From Martelella sp. HB161492 (lineage in GTDB: Bacteria; Pseudomonadota; Alphaproteobacteria; Rhizobiales; Rhizobiaceae): a stretch of 64,000 nt of DNA. The notes under the pieces are model-generated. The model did not search any database, had not been told where the DNA came from, and saw only the letters and a list, made by a program, of their open reading frames with translations. Positions within the stretch are counted from its first letter, which is position 1, and each line of letters begins with the position of its first letter. The position numbers were made by a program, and so were the translations under genes. Positions 52,901 to 61,471 of this stretch are shown here, piece by piece. Location: assembly GCF_013184775.1 (NCBI RefSeq), contig NZ_JAATVV010000016.1, positions 1-64,000 of the forward strand, read 5' to 3'.

Positions 52901-53026
52901 CAGAACGCAATCGGCATCGGTGTTGTCGGCGGCATGCTGGCGGCCACCATCCTCGGCATCTACTTTGTACCGCTGTTCTTCGTCACGATCAGCCGGTTAC
53001 AGCGTGATCGCCAGCCGCGAGATTGA
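49898..53026 (+). CDS. RND multidrug efflux transporter, AcrB/MexB type
   Basis: 1042-residue HAE1 pump with 12 helices and two large periplasmic loops. The proton-relay aspartates lie in AIGLLVDDAIVVVENVERI and the essential lysine in GLTAKNAILIVEFA. The N-terminal FFIARPVFAIVLAI and SQYPDIAPVTV are family standards. It overlaps the adaptor gene by four bases. It exports hydrophobic drugs, dyes or plant-type compounds from the inner membrane and periplasm using proton force. There is no tolC-type gene in the window. Confidence 0.93.
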   Translation: MNPMSRRNALASFFIARPVFAIVLAISTMLAGVMAIYSLSISQYPDIAPVTVRVSATYSGATAEAVENSVTKKIESAMTGLDGLLYMESTSSTGSASITLTFENGVDPDLAQVQVQNKVSGVESQLPDAVIDAGVSVNRSPSGILMIGNIISRDGRYSSDQLADIMSSQIEDRIERLDGVGSVQSFGSGYAMRIWLDPKALQKYQLVPSDVTSAISAQNIQVAAGSIGSTPVVKGQQLKASLIVRTQMTSADQFERIILKTESDGSIVRLADVARVEVGLESYGQSSTYNGMPAAGFGVQLASGANAITTAGLVHAELDSLAGSLPEGVEIAYSYETTPFVELSIEKVVHTLIEAIILVFLVLLLFLQNLRATLIPMIAVPVVLMGTFGVLALLGYSINMLTMFAMVLAIGLLVDDAIVVVENVERIMRDEKLPVREATEKSMGEITGALIGIALVLTAVFIPMAFFSGSVGVIYRQFSVTIASAMLLSVLVAIILTPALCVLLLRPTHDGFFARWLGWFDRGFSRLTGRYATTVEKLVVRPLRMFLVFAILLVAAFGLYRELPTSFFPEEDQGVLMTQITLPDGANAARTEAVIKTVEDYFLNEESDAVASVFMTLGFGFGGSGENQAQAFVRLKDFDQRTDDSLSASAVMQRASAAFAKIRDANVFVVAPPAIQGLGQTNGFSMYLEDTGNQGRDALRAAGNQLADNAKGNAVIENIRGNTRTLESQLKINVDEDKATALGVDLSDIDSLVTTVFSGTDVNDFVYDGEIKPVYVQGDAPYRMQPGDIDLWWAKNSDGEMVPFSAFTSTEWVQGSPSLARFNGTAAIAINGSAADGSSSGDAMDEAERLVSQLDGGYTASWSGLSYQERLAGSQEVLLYAVSLVVVFLCLAALYESWSIPFAVILAVPVGIFGALLFAKGFGQENDVYFKVGLLMTMGLTAKNAILIVEFARDLRQQGLSIVEAVTRAARMRLRPIVMTSLAFVLGVLPLAMATGAGSAAQNAIGIGVVGGMLAATILGIYFVPLFFVTISRLQRDRQPRD

Positions 53027-53099
53027 CGAGGGCCGAAGCCCGATCCTGTCCACGGGCCGGGCTTCGCCCCCCACCTGAACAGCGCCTTTCGCAAATGAC

Positions 53100-53137
53100 A
53101 CGGAGGCATCGGACCCGGACGGGCCCGGTGCCTCCGT
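53100..53137 (+). terminator. terminator after the RND efflux operon
   Basis: A 13-base stem with one mismatch, ACGGAGGCATCGG (53100-53112) and CCGGTGCCTCCGT (53125-53137), 73 bases after the pump stop, followed by CAGTTTC. The gap 53027-53495 also holds a prolyl-oligopeptidase relic and the hip operator. Confidence 0.6.
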
Positions 53138-53149
53138 CAGTTTCAGCCA

Positions 53150-53254
53150 CCGATCGGACTGCGCCTGCCTGACAGGCGGATCATTGGCCCCCTGAAGGAT
53201 CTGCAACGGCCGCTCGATATCCGCCACCCTGTTGAGCTGCGACCGTTCCTGCCG
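53150..53254 (-). pseudogene. remnant of an S9 prolyl-oligopeptidase C-terminus
   Basis: About 35 residues reading RQERSQLNRVADIERPLQIL then QGANDPPVRQAQSDR match the region of S9 peptidases around the catalytic aspartate (usually RPLLVIQGANDPRVKQAESD). No serine or histidine motif and no full-length frame are present, so it is a short decayed fragment. Confidence 0.5.
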
Positions 53255-53443
53255 CATGGCCCGGCCTTCCTCCGTCCTCGGAGATGCGCCAGCCGCACGC
53301 ACCATCGTCCGACTGATGACGCCAGACAGCAGAGAACGAGGGACCTTCTTTGCCAGCTGTTTTTTTGCGACAGGGCCGTTTCCGTATCATTTTTCGCATG
53401 ATTGATCTGTTTTCATATCTTCACAACGTTTATCCATTATGGC

Positions 53444-53468
53444 ATGATATGTATGCGGATCATATCAT
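53444..53468. promoter_or_regulatory. hipBA operator
   Basis: Perfect eight-base arms ATGATATG (53444-53451) and CATATCAT (53461-53468) with a nine-base spacer, 27 bases before the likely hipB start and inside an AT-rich promoter region. HipB proteins repress their own operon through such dyads. Confidence 0.65.
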
Positions 53469-53495
53469 TGCCTCATGATCCCTATAGGTATCGTC

Positions 53496-53804
53496 ATGAA
53501 AACAGATTCTGATGTTCTTCACAGCATCGGCGAGACGCTGAGACAAGCACGGCTGGCGGCCGGACTAACGCAAGAAGCGCTGGCCAGCCGCGCTGGCATA
53601 TCGCGCCCGCGCTACCGCGATATCGAGACGGGCTCTGCGGCGGCACGGACGACGACGCTGATCAATGTCGCCCGTGCGCTGGGGCTGGAGATGATGCTGG
53701 TTCCGCAGGCTGTCGTCCCCGCTGTCCTGGCCCTGATCGAGCCCGATGACGACAACGACCGCCCGGCCTTCCTTGCCTTGCCCGACGAGGATGACAATGG
53801 CTGA
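53496..53804 (+). CDS. hipB: HipB-type XRE antitoxin/repressor
   Basis: 102 residues with an XRE HTH (about 10-65: IGETLRQARLAAGLTQEALASRAGISRPRYRDIETG). The C-terminal tail is acidic (EPDDDNDRP and PDEDDNG). The start at MKTDSD has AGG eight bases upstream; an ATG at 53475 would add seven residues. Its stop overlaps the hipA start by eight bases. It binds HipA and the operator upstream. Confidence 0.88.
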   Translation: MKTDSDVLHSIGETLRQARLAAGLTQEALASRAGISRPRYRDIETGSAAARTTTLINVARALGLEMMLVPQAVVPAVLALIEPDDDNDRPAFLALPDEDDNG

Positions 53805-55044
53805 AACGCCGAGGCCAGCACGCGACATCAGCGCGCTCACCATCTCGCTCAACGGACTGCCGGTCGGCACCATCGTTCGGACGCCGGGTGATTTCAACGC
53901 CTTCAATTTCGACGCCGGCTACCGGGCAACGGGCGGCTTCCCGGTTCTCAGCCTGTCCTTCCGCGCGGCCTCCGGCGGCCTGCGCCGAGACCCGAAGCCG
54001 CTTGCGGGTGCGCTGCCACCGTTTTTCGCCAATCTCTTGCCGGAAGACCGTCTACGTGACGCGATGGAGCGCCACCATGCCGGCGCCGTGCGGCCGGGCA
54101 ATGATTTCGATCTTCTGGCTGCCCTCGGCGCCGATCTCCCCGGTGCGGTCCGCGCCCTGCCAGCTGAGGCAATGGTGAGGGATCCTGTGGCGACCGCAAG
54201 GCCCAGGGCCCGCTTCTCGCTGGCCGGCGTCCAGATGAAGCTCTCGGTGATGAAGAATACCGGCAAGGGCGGCGGCCTGACCGTGCCGCTCGGCGATGGC
54301 GAGGGCGAATATATCGCCAAATTCCCGTCCACCGCCTTTCCCGGTGTCTCGGAAAATGAATATGCCAATCTGGCACTTGCCCGCCGGCTTGGCATGGAAG
54401 TGCCGGATTGCGAGCTGGTGGAGCAAGCCGATTTCGAGGGCATTCCGGAGGATTTCAACACTTTGTCGGAGGGGCGGGTGCTGCTGGTCAAGCGCTTTGA
54501 TCGCGCCGACGGACACCGCATTCACATCGAGGATTTCGCCCAGGTCTTCGGCATCTATCCCAACCGGAAATATGACGGCGCCGCCTATCACGACATCGCT
54601 GCCGCCCTCGGCATGGCGGTTTCGCCGGAGGCCGGACTGGAATTCGTACGCCGCCTGACAATGATGGCACTGACCGGCAATGGTGACATGCATCTGAAAA
54701 ACTGGTCCCTCATCTATCGCGGCGAAGGCAAAAGCCCGGAACTGGCCCCGGTCTATGACGTGCTTTCGACCGTGCCCTATCTTCCCGCAGACCGGCTGGC
54801 CCTGTCGCTGGGCGGCGAGCGCAGCTTCAGGGCGCTGAGTGTGGAACGCTGGAAGAGCTTTGCCAATCGCGCCCGCCTGCCCGAACCCGCCGTGCTGCGG
54901 ACGGTTGCCGAAATGGCGGAACAGATCAACGATTGCTGGTGGACCCTTCCCGAACGCGCCGCCATCCCGGAAAGAGTGCGCCGTCGTATCGATGCCCATG
55001 TCGAAGCCATGACGCCCATCTTGCAGGGCTGCGCCAGGCGGTGA
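53797..55044 (+). CDS. hipA: HipA-type serine/threonine kinase toxin
   Basis: 415 residues with an N-terminal HipA_N domain (about 10-110) and the kinase-like HipA_C domain. Motifs are VQMKLSVM (near the ATP-binding start), EYIAKFP, LLVKRFDR, the catalytic loop GNGDMHLKNWSLI (aspartate and asparagine present) and the metal-binding APVYDVLST. HipA phosphorylates glutamyl-tRNA synthetase in E. coli and causes growth arrest; targets differ between homologues. The start MAETPRP was chosen because it overlaps hipB. All key residues are intact, so the module looks active. Confidence 0.88.
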   Translation: MAETPRPARDISALTISLNGLPVGTIVRTPGDFNAFNFDAGYRATGGFPVLSLSFRAASGGLRRDPKPLAGALPPFFANLLPEDRLRDAMERHHAGAVRPGNDFDLLAALGADLPGAVRALPAEAMVRDPVATARPRARFSLAGVQMKLSVMKNTGKGGGLTVPLGDGEGEYIAKFPSTAFPGVSENEYANLALARRLGMEVPDCELVEQADFEGIPEDFNTLSEGRVLLVKRFDRADGHRIHIEDFAQVFGIYPNRKYDGAAYHDIAAALGMAVSPEAGLEFVRRLTMMALTGNGDMHLKNWSLIYRGEGKSPELAPVYDVLSTVPYLPADRLALSLGGERSFRALSVERWKSFANRARLPEPAVLRTVAEMAEQINDCWWTLPERAAIPERVRRRIDAHVEAMTPILQGCARR

Positions 55045-55050
55045 TCCCGC

Positions 55051-58000
55051 TCAGGCGCTGGTGATGGCATCACCGGCGGCAGCGCCACGGAGCGCACGGG
55101 CGGCATCGACATAAGCGCGCGTGTCGATCGTGCGGTCGAAGCCCATCCGGCCGTCAGATCCGGCGCCACGCCCCGCAGGCCGCGCCCTCTCCTGATCAAG
55201 GATTTCCAGACTGAGCGCGGACCGGAAGGGACCGACCGAGCCCGCAACCATCTGCAGCAATCGCTGTGAAAAGGCGTCAAAACCCTGCTGGGGTTTGTCG
55301 CAGGCACCGACATAGACGGGCAGCAGCCGGATCAGCGCCCGTCGGGCGCGGTAGGCAGCACCGGACTGGTTGGCAACGGTCACCGGCCCGAGGCAGGTTA
55401 TCGCCCGATCAAGGATCTTACGCATGCCGGTCTCGGAAAACGGATGGCTTTGAGACAGCGTCCGGCACCATCTGTCGTCAAGCTCGGCCAGCACCGTATC
55501 GAACAGATCGGCCATGACCGCCTCGTCGCCGGCCCATTTGAATTCCACCGCCTTCTTTATGATGTCATCCAGTGCATCGAGATAGCGCTCCTCCAGCTGC
55601 CGCGCGCTGTGTTTCTGCCTGGAAACCGCATCCGCTGCGGCCAGAGTGCCGTCGTTCACAAGCCGGTTCAGCTGCTGCTTCTCCCGCCTGTAGAGACCGA
55701 CGAGATGGCTGATATTGCGCGCCGCCTGCTTGAGGCAGTCATGACGCCGTGGTGCTGACTGACGGTCAGCTTCCTGCAGCCAGAAATCATTCTGATCGAT
55801 GAGCCGCCTGCTTTGCTGGAGACCCGGAAGAGCTGTCGGGCTCCATCTGCGCGCCATCAACCGCAACATGGCATCGCGCTGTTCGTCATCCTCTATTCTG
55901 ACAACGCGCGCCATCACGGCCGTCCATGCCGGCGACATGTCAGCACCCAGGCGATCTTCTGCATGACCGAGCGATCTGACAAAATCGGGGAGAACCGTCC
56001 GGCAGCAGGCATCTGACAGATCTGCCAGACTGTCAGCCTGCCGGTTCAAGCGCGGCATGGCTGTCCGCTCGCGCTCGTGCGGCCGCAGATAGGTGAGCAA
56101 CGCCTCGAGCGCCGCCCCTTTATCCCCCCGCGAGGCGAGAACGCGATCATGCAGCCTGTCGAACCGGGACCACGCCTCTTGCGTCGCGCCGGTAAACAGC
56201 GGCTGCACCGTCGTGTCGCCGCAACGCTCGATCAGCCGCCCGGCCAGAGGCTGATAGGGCGATGCCTGCACGGGTTCCCCACTGCAATCCGGCCTGTTGA
56301 GATCGTCAGAAAGCGCCAGCATCTCATCAAAGAGGCCATCCTTGATGTCCTGATCGAAGGGATTTGCGTTCATTTCCTGGTAGAAGCAGCCTGGCCTGAT
56401 CCTTGCCAGGATCTCCAGACGTTCCGCCCGCGTCAGCACATCGGGCCGATCGCCTTCGAGGGGCGCTGCCGCAAACACGGCCCGCAGATTGTCCAGTCCC
56501 CGGCGGCTATGCGTATCGCCGATGAAACCTGCGACATTCTTCAGCAGCCTGACCCAGTCTGCATGGTCGGCGGCCTGGCCATTTTCACCGAAAAAAGCAT
56601 CCGCCGAAAGACATCGCCCGCCCGGATTGCCGGGCATGCGTGCTTCAATGAACTGGCGCATCTGGTCGACGACAGGATCGGCCGCAGCGCCGGCAGGAAG
56701 TGCACGGGCCAATGCATCCAGCCCCAATGACCGGTAAGGTTCGGCACTGGCATCGATATAGCCAAGAACACGCTCGCAGGATGGCGCGAGCACTGGCGCC
56801 AGGGGCTGGCCGAAATCCAGCGCCGAGCGGATCATGAGCGGAAATGCCCCCATCAGGTGTCCGAAGGCCGACGTGAAAGAAGCAGGATCGATGGCCGAGA
56901 GCGGGCGCATGAATTGGCCGGTCACCGCATCGAGGAATTCGTTCATGATCAGGGAGTTCAGCGCGCCATTCCATCCAGCATTTGGGCAGAACTGCCCGAG
57001 CGCCGCGAAAAGAGCATCATTGCGCGCGCGAAGCTGAGTATCGTCCTCCGCATTGACACCGATCTCTCGCCTCAACTGCTCGAACATCTCCGTCCGGAAC
57101 GTAACATTGGCGCCGTCATTTCCGATATGGCTTGAAAACGCGGCCAGTCTTTGTGCACAGAGCTGCAGGCCAGCCGTCTTGGCCGGATCCGGCAGCGTCC
57201 TGGCGATGTTGAACGCAAAGAGCAGGCCCTGCTCCAGCACACGCGGATTGATCCCCCGGTCGGCGATATCCGCAAGCCCGACCAGCGTGTCGAACACGCG
57301 ACCTATGGTGTCCTGCTGAACCTGCGGACCCTGTTCGCCGATCATCCGGCTGATCCGTTCGCGTTCATCCTCAGGGATATTGCCTCCCGATCTTATCCGC
57401 TGGCGCACCTGCGGGATGATCACCTGCTGCAGGATCTCCCGGTGTTGATCACCTGAAAAGCGACTGGCTGCCTCAAGGCAACTGGACAGAAACCCCTCGT
57501 CGAACCAGCCCTCGGCTTCATGCAGGTGTTTCGCCAGCAGAGCTGCGTCATCGCGCGCGCCGCCCGAAAGCGCCTCGGTCAATGCGGCAGAGAGTTCTGC
57601 ACGGAAGGCCTGATCTCTCTCATAAAAGCGGCCCTGTAATCCGCGAACCAGGCCGCCATAGGGACTATGCTCCAGCGCTAAACCCTGCCTGGTCTTTCCC
57701 ATGATATCGTCGGCCAGCGCCCAGGCGCGGCGCATAAGCCCTGGCACGCGATCACGCGGATCTTCCGCCTGGAAGGACAATTGGCTGAGCACCCTGGCCT
57801 TTTCACGCGGCGACAGCCGGCCATGCGCGGATCCGTCGGCATTTTCCAGCGCGCTGAGCACGATCTCGCCGAGATAGCCGGAGCCGAGCTTTTCGGCCTC
57901 GGCGGCAAGCGCATAGAGAGTTTCGAAATTGCGCCGCTTTTCATTGGACCGCGTTGGCGGATCGGAGAACTGCTGCGACGCCCCCATCAGGGCGGCAAAA

Positions 58001-58209
58001 TCCCGCGTCGTCAGATATTTCTCGAAGGAGGGAATGTGACGCAGAATGTCGCCGAGGCCAGGTTCGGCCGCTCCCGCCGCCGTTCCTGAGTTCACCGGAA
58101 CCGCTCCGGCGTTGCAGCGGCGCCCGTCTTCACCCTGGCCGACAGAACAGGGCGGGGCCGGACTGGTCTCAACACCGGCCGGACGACTGACCGAAGTCAA
58201 TTTCTGCAT
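55051..58209 (-). CDS. large helical protein with F-box-like segment, unknown function
   Basis: 1052 residues with no signal peptide and no membrane helix. Residues 1-50 are disordered and Pro/Ala/Gly/Ser-rich (SRPAGVETSPAPPCS). Residues 51-82 read like an F-box core (LGDILRHIPSFEKYL then TTRDFAALMGASQQF). The rest is alpha-helical throughout with alternating amphipathic helices, suggesting a solenoid, and has no recognisable catalytic motif. A disordered N-terminus, F-box and helical repeats are the layout of some secreted effectors that act in eukaryotic hosts; this is inference. It converges with hipA (6 bases between stops). The 194-base region upstream is AT-rich with no obvious promoter box. 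Confidence 0.8.
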   Translation of the reverse strand: MQKLTSVSRPAGVETSPAPPCSVGQGEDGRRCNAGAVPVNSGTAAGAAEPGLGDILRHIPSFEKYLTTRDFAALMGASQQFSDPPTRSNEKRRNFETLYALAAEAEKLGSGYLGEIVLSALENADGSAHGRLSPREKARVLSQLSFQAEDPRDRVPGLMRRAWALADDIMGKTRQGLALEHSPYGGLVRGLQGRFYERDQAFRAELSAALTEALSGGARDDAALLAKHLHEAEGWFDEGFLSSCLEAASRFSGDQHREILQQVIIPQVRQRIRSGGNIPEDERERISRMIGEQGPQVQQDTIGRVFDTLVGLADIADRGINPRVLEQGLLFAFNIARTLPDPAKTAGLQLCAQRLAAFSSHIGNDGANVTFRTEMFEQLRREIGVNAEDDTQLRARNDALFAALGQFCPNAGWNGALNSLIMNEFLDAVTGQFMRPLSAIDPASFTSAFGHLMGAFPLMIRSALDFGQPLAPVLAPSCERVLGYIDASAEPYRSLGLDALARALPAGAAADPVVDQMRQFIEARMPGNPGGRCLSADAFFGENGQAADHADWVRLLKNVAGFIGDTHSRRGLDNLRAVFAAAPLEGDRPDVLTRAERLEILARIRPGCFYQEMNANPFDQDIKDGLFDEMLALSDDLNRPDCSGEPVQASPYQPLAGRLIERCGDTTVQPLFTGATQEAWSRFDRLHDRVLASRGDKGAALEALLTYLRPHERERTAMPRLNRQADSLADLSDACCRTVLPDFVRSLGHAEDRLGADMSPAWTAVMARVVRIEDDEQRDAMLRLMARRWSPTALPGLQQSRRLIDQNDFWLQEADRQSAPRRHDCLKQAARNISHLVGLYRREKQQLNRLVNDGTLAAADAVSRQKHSARQLEERYLDALDDIIKKAVEFKWAGDEAVMADLFDTVLAELDDRWCRTLSQSHPFSETGMRKILDRAITCLGPVTVANQSGAAYRARRALIRLLPVYVGACDKPQQGFDAFSQRLLQMVAGSVGPFRSALSLEILDQERARPAGRGAGSDGRMGFDRTIDTRAYVDAARALRGAAAGDAITSA

Positions 58210-58403
58210 TTCAATTCTCCGACAATTTTCCGGAGAAAATCTGTGACATCGTCCCTATAAAACAATCAGATTCTTCAATGCACCTGATATAAGCCGTTAT
58301 TTTTTAATACTATTTCTATTCTTGCCATCATATTCGCGCGCAAGCACAGGCGTCGGCCGCGCCGGAGGCGTCCCGCTGCGGCCGTTCGCATGCGCTGCCT
58401 GCT

Positions 58404-59192
58404 TCAGGCGAGATGCTCCATGTGCGGCGGTTCCTTGGCGCCAGTCATGAAGGCAACGGCATCAGCCATCGCATAATCCTTTGGATTGATCACACAGAGC
58501 CTGCGGCCGAGGCGATGAACATGAATGCGATCCGCCACTTCGAAGACATGCGGCATATTGTGGCTGATCAGCACGATCGGAATGCCCCGTGCGCGCACAT
58601 CCTGGATGAGTTCCAGCACCTTGCGCGATTCCTTCACCCCCAGGGCCGCTGTCGGCTCGTCGAGAATGATGACTTTCGAGCCGAATGCTGCGGCACGCGC
58701 CACAGCAACGCCCTGACGCTGCCCTCCGGACAGGGTTTCAACGGCCTGATTGATATCCTGAATCGTCATCAGACCGAGATCGGAGAGCTTTTCGCGGGCA
58801 AACTGCTCCATCGCCTTGTGATCCAGCATGCGCAGCCAGCGGCCGAGCGGTCCGGGTCTGCGCCGCTGCCGACCGATGAACATATTATCGGTAATCGACA
58901 GCGCCGGCGAGAGTGCAAGCGTCTGATAGACGGTCTCGATACCCGCCTCACGGGCCTCCAGCGGCGAGCTGAACCGGATCGGCGCATCCTCGAGATACAT
59001 CTCGCCGTCATCAATCTGGACGGCACCCGAAAGGGCCTTGATCAGCGATGACTTTCCTGCGCCATTATCCCCGATCACTGCCAGGATCTCCCCCGGATAG
59101 AGATCGAAATCGGCGTGATCGAGCGCCACGACACGGCCATAGCGCTTGACGATGTTGCGCGCCCTGAGAATGGGTTTTGCGTTCTTGGTCAT
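58404..59192 (-). CDS. frcA: fructose ABC transporter ATP-binding protein FrcA
   Basis: 262-residue single-domain CUT2 ATPase. Motifs are Walker A GDNGAGKSS, signature LSGGQRQGVAVARA, Walker B VIILDEPTAALGVKE and H-loop VLISHNMPHV. Single-domain ATPases of this length are typical of FrcA, unlike the double RbsA type. The start MTKNAKP overlaps the frcC stop by four bases; an upstream in-frame ATG lies inside frcC. Confidence 0.88.
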   Translation of the reverse strand: MTKNAKPILRARNIVKRYGRVVALDHADFDLYPGEILAVIGDNGAGKSSLIKALSGAVQIDDGEMYLEDAPIRFSSPLEAREAGIETVYQTLALSPALSITDNMFIGRQRRRPGPLGRWLRMLDHKAMEQFAREKLSDLGLMTIQDINQAVETLSGGQRQGVAVARAAAFGSKVIILDEPTAALGVKESRKVLELIQDVRARGIPIVLISHNMPHVFEVADRIHVHRLGRRLCVINPKDYAMADAVAFMTGAKEPPHMEHLA

Positions 59193-60268
59193 GCGGCTGC
59201 CTTTCTGATCCACTGGTCGATCGCGACCGCGATAATGATGAGCCATCCGATGGCGAAGACCTGCCAGAGCACATCAACACCCGCCAGACGAAGGCCTGAC
59301 TGGAAAACGCCGACGATCAGCGCGCCAAACAGCGCCCCCATGACCGATCCGCGTCCGCCGAACAATGAAATGCCGCCAATGACCACAGCCGTGATCGACT
59401 GCAGATTGCCATCATAGAAGGCCTGCGGACTGATGGAGCCGACCCGGCCGATGGAAGACCAGGCAGCGAGCGCACAGACGAGACCGGCCATCATGTAGAC
59501 GGAGATCAGGATGCGGTTGGTGCGGATACCGGCGAGCTCCGCCGCCTCCTTGTCGTCGCCGGTGGCATAGACATGCCGGCCCCAGGCGGTCTTGTTCAGC
59601 ATGTACCAGAGCGCGATATAGGTGACGACCATGAGGATCGAGCCATAGGTCAGCCGCGCATCGCCGATCTTCAGCGATTCCCCGAAGAATTTGAGAACCG
59701 GGGCCGCCGTGTCGATATCCTGGCTGCGAATGGACTGGGCGCCGGACAGCCAGAGGTCGAGCGCGTAGAAAACATTCCAGGTCCCGAGCGTCGTGATGAA
59801 GGGAGGAAGCTTGATCCTGGTGATCAGAAAGCCGTTCAGCGCACCGGCCGCAGCACCGCCGACGAAGCCAACAACAATGGCCAGCGGCGCCGGCACACCA
59901 AGATAGACGGCGAGATTGCCCATGATGACGGCCATCAGCACCATGATCGCCGCAACAGAGAGATCAATCCCCGCGGTGATGATCACGAGGCTTTGCGCCG
60001 CGGCCAGCATGCCGATGATCGACACTTGCTGCATGATCAGCGTCAGATTGAAGGGGGAGAAGAACCGCTCTCCGGCGACAAAACCGAAAGCGATGATGCT
60101 GACCAGAAGAACGATAATCGGCACCAGCGTCGGATTGCCGTGCAGAAGGTTGCGCAGCCGGTCAATGGCGGTCGGCGCATCATCATCGAAATGGACCTGA
60201 TCGCGGTTGCTCTCGGCCAGGCTCGCCTCAAAATCGCTTCCGGCCGTCTTTGTGTTCTGCTCGCTCAT
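59189..60268 (-). CDS. frcC: fructose ABC transporter permease FrcC
   Basis: 359-residue CUT2 permease with about ten helices. The family patterns MLAAAQSLVIITAGIDLSV and GGISLFGGRGSVMGALFGAL are present. A charged cytoplasmic N-terminal extension of about 45 residues (QNTKTAGSDFEASLAE) precedes the first helix, as in rhizobial FrcC. The start MSEQNT is chosen because longer frames lack homology. Confidence 0.88.
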   Translation of the reverse strand: MSEQNTKTAGSDFEASLAESNRDQVHFDDDAPTAIDRLRNLLHGNPTLVPIIVLLVSIIAFGFVAGERFFSPFNLTLIMQQVSIIGMLAAAQSLVIITAGIDLSVAAIMVLMAVIMGNLAVYLGVPAPLAIVVGFVGGAAAGALNGFLITRIKLPPFITTLGTWNVFYALDLWLSGAQSIRSQDIDTAAPVLKFFGESLKIGDARLTYGSILMVVTYIALWYMLNKTAWGRHVYATGDDKEAAELAGIRTNRILISVYMMAGLVCALAAWSSIGRVGSISPQAFYDGNLQSITAVVIGGISLFGGRGSVMGALFGALIVGVFQSGLRLAGVDVLWQVFAIGWLIIIAVAIDQWIRKAAA

Positions 60269-60348
60269 GCTTCTATCCCCGAAGGGGCATATCCAAAGCC
60301 CACTGTGAAACCGGGCCGGCATCTTCCCACGCCGGACATGAATGACTG

Positions 60349-60371
60349 CCGGATGCCCTGCGGGCATCCGG
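60349..60371 (-). terminator. attenuator hairpin between frcB and frcC
   Basis: Perfect ten-base stem CCGGATGCCC (60349-60358) and GGGCATCCGG (60362-60371) with a three-base loop, 16 bases downstream of the frcB stop on the minus strand. It probably raises binding-protein yield relative to the membrane subunits. Confidence 0.65.
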
Positions 60372-60386
60372 TCTGCTGCTCAGGCA

Positions 60387-61403
60387 TCAGCCCCAGCACT
60401 TGTCGAGGCCTTCCTGAACCGAGATCGACGGCACGCCGTCGACGGGCTTGTCGGTCACCAGGTTGACGCCGGTATTGTAGAAGTCGAGACCCGGCGTGGT
60501 TTCAGGCTTGGTGCCGTCAGCAGCGAATGCGGCAATCGCCTCAATGCCCTTGGAGGCCATCAGCAGGGGATATTGCTGCGACGTTGCGCCGATAATGCCT
60601 TCCTTGACATTTTCGACCCCCGGGCAGCCGCCATCGACCGATGCGATGATGACATCCTTCTCGCGCCCCATCGCCTTCAGCGCCTCATAGGCGCCGGCCG
60701 CCGCAGGCTCGTTGATCGTGTAGACGACATTGATGGTCGGGTCCTGCTGCAGCAGGTTTTCCATCGCCCGCCGGCCCCCCTCTTCATTGCCGTCCGTCAC
60801 ATCATGTCCGGCAATCCGCTTGTCATCTTCATCGCCGATCTTGGTCGGATCCTTGATGTCGATCCCGAACCCCTTCATGAAGCCCTGATCGCGCAGATAA
60901 TCGACGGAAACCTGCGACGGATTGAGATCCAGAAAGGCAATTCGGGCATCACCCGCCTTGTCGCCGAGCGTGCCCAGCGCCCATTCGCCGATCAGTTCAC
61001 CAGCCTTGAAATTGTCGGTGGCAAAGGTGGCATCGGCAACATCGGCGGGTTCAAACGGCGTGTCGAGCGCGATCACCAGAAGTCCGGCATCCTTGGCCTC
61101 CTTGATCACCGGCGTCAGAGCGCGGCTGTCGGACGGCGTGATCAGGATGCCGCTGGCACCGGCGGCGATGCAGGTCTCCACCGCCGCGATCTGGGTCTCG
61201 ACATCACCGTCGATCTTGCCCGCATAGGTATTGAGCTCAATGCCCATGGCCTTGGCCTGTGCCGTCGCGCCCTCCTTCATCTTGACGAAGAAGGGGTTCG
61301 TGTCGGTTTTCGTGATCAGGCATGCACTGCCCTGCGCGGAAGCCGCGCCGGCTGCACCAAGGGATGCCATCAGGCTGAAAGCAGCCAGTTTCAGAATTTT
61401 CAT
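60387..61403 (-). CDS. frcB: fructose-binding periplasmic protein FrcB
   Basis: 338-residue family 2 sugar-binding protein with a signal peptide ending at GAASAQG. Signatures are [38 protein letters not shown] and [17 protein letters not shown], and the paired cysteines (CLITK and the C-terminal KCWG) match FrcB proteins. It is first in the frcBCA operon and divergent from the ROK regulator. Confidence 0.9.
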   Translation of the reverse strand: MKILKLAAFSLMASLGAAGAASAQGSACLITKTDTNPFFVKMKEGATAQAKAMGIELNTYAGKIDGDVETQIAAVETCIAAGASGILITPSDSRALTPVIKEAKDAGLLVIALDTPFEPADVADATFATDNFKAGELIGEWALGTLGDKAGDARIAFLDLNPSQVSVDYLRDQGFMKGFGIDIKDPTKIGDEDDKRIAGHDVTDGNEEGGRRAMENLLQQDPTINVVYTINEPAAAGAYEALKAMGREKDVIIASVDGGCPGVENVKEGIIGATSQQYPLLMASKGIEAIAAFAADGTKPETTPGLDFYNTGVNLVTDKPVDGVPSISVQEGLDKCWG

Positions 61404-61433
61404 GATCCTCTCCCATATCGGTTTCCGCCCGCA

Positions 61434-61471
61434 CGGACATTAATATTTCATAGGGAAGTATTTAATGTCCG
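61434..61471. promoter_or_regulatory. frc operator candidate
   Basis: Perfect ten-base arms CGGACATTAA (61434-61443) and TTAATGTCCG (61462-61471) with an 18-base AT-rich spacer, 31 bases before the frcB start. The rest of the 324-base divergent region (61404-61727) is a plain AT-rich promoter area; no other gene is seen. Confidence 0.55.
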
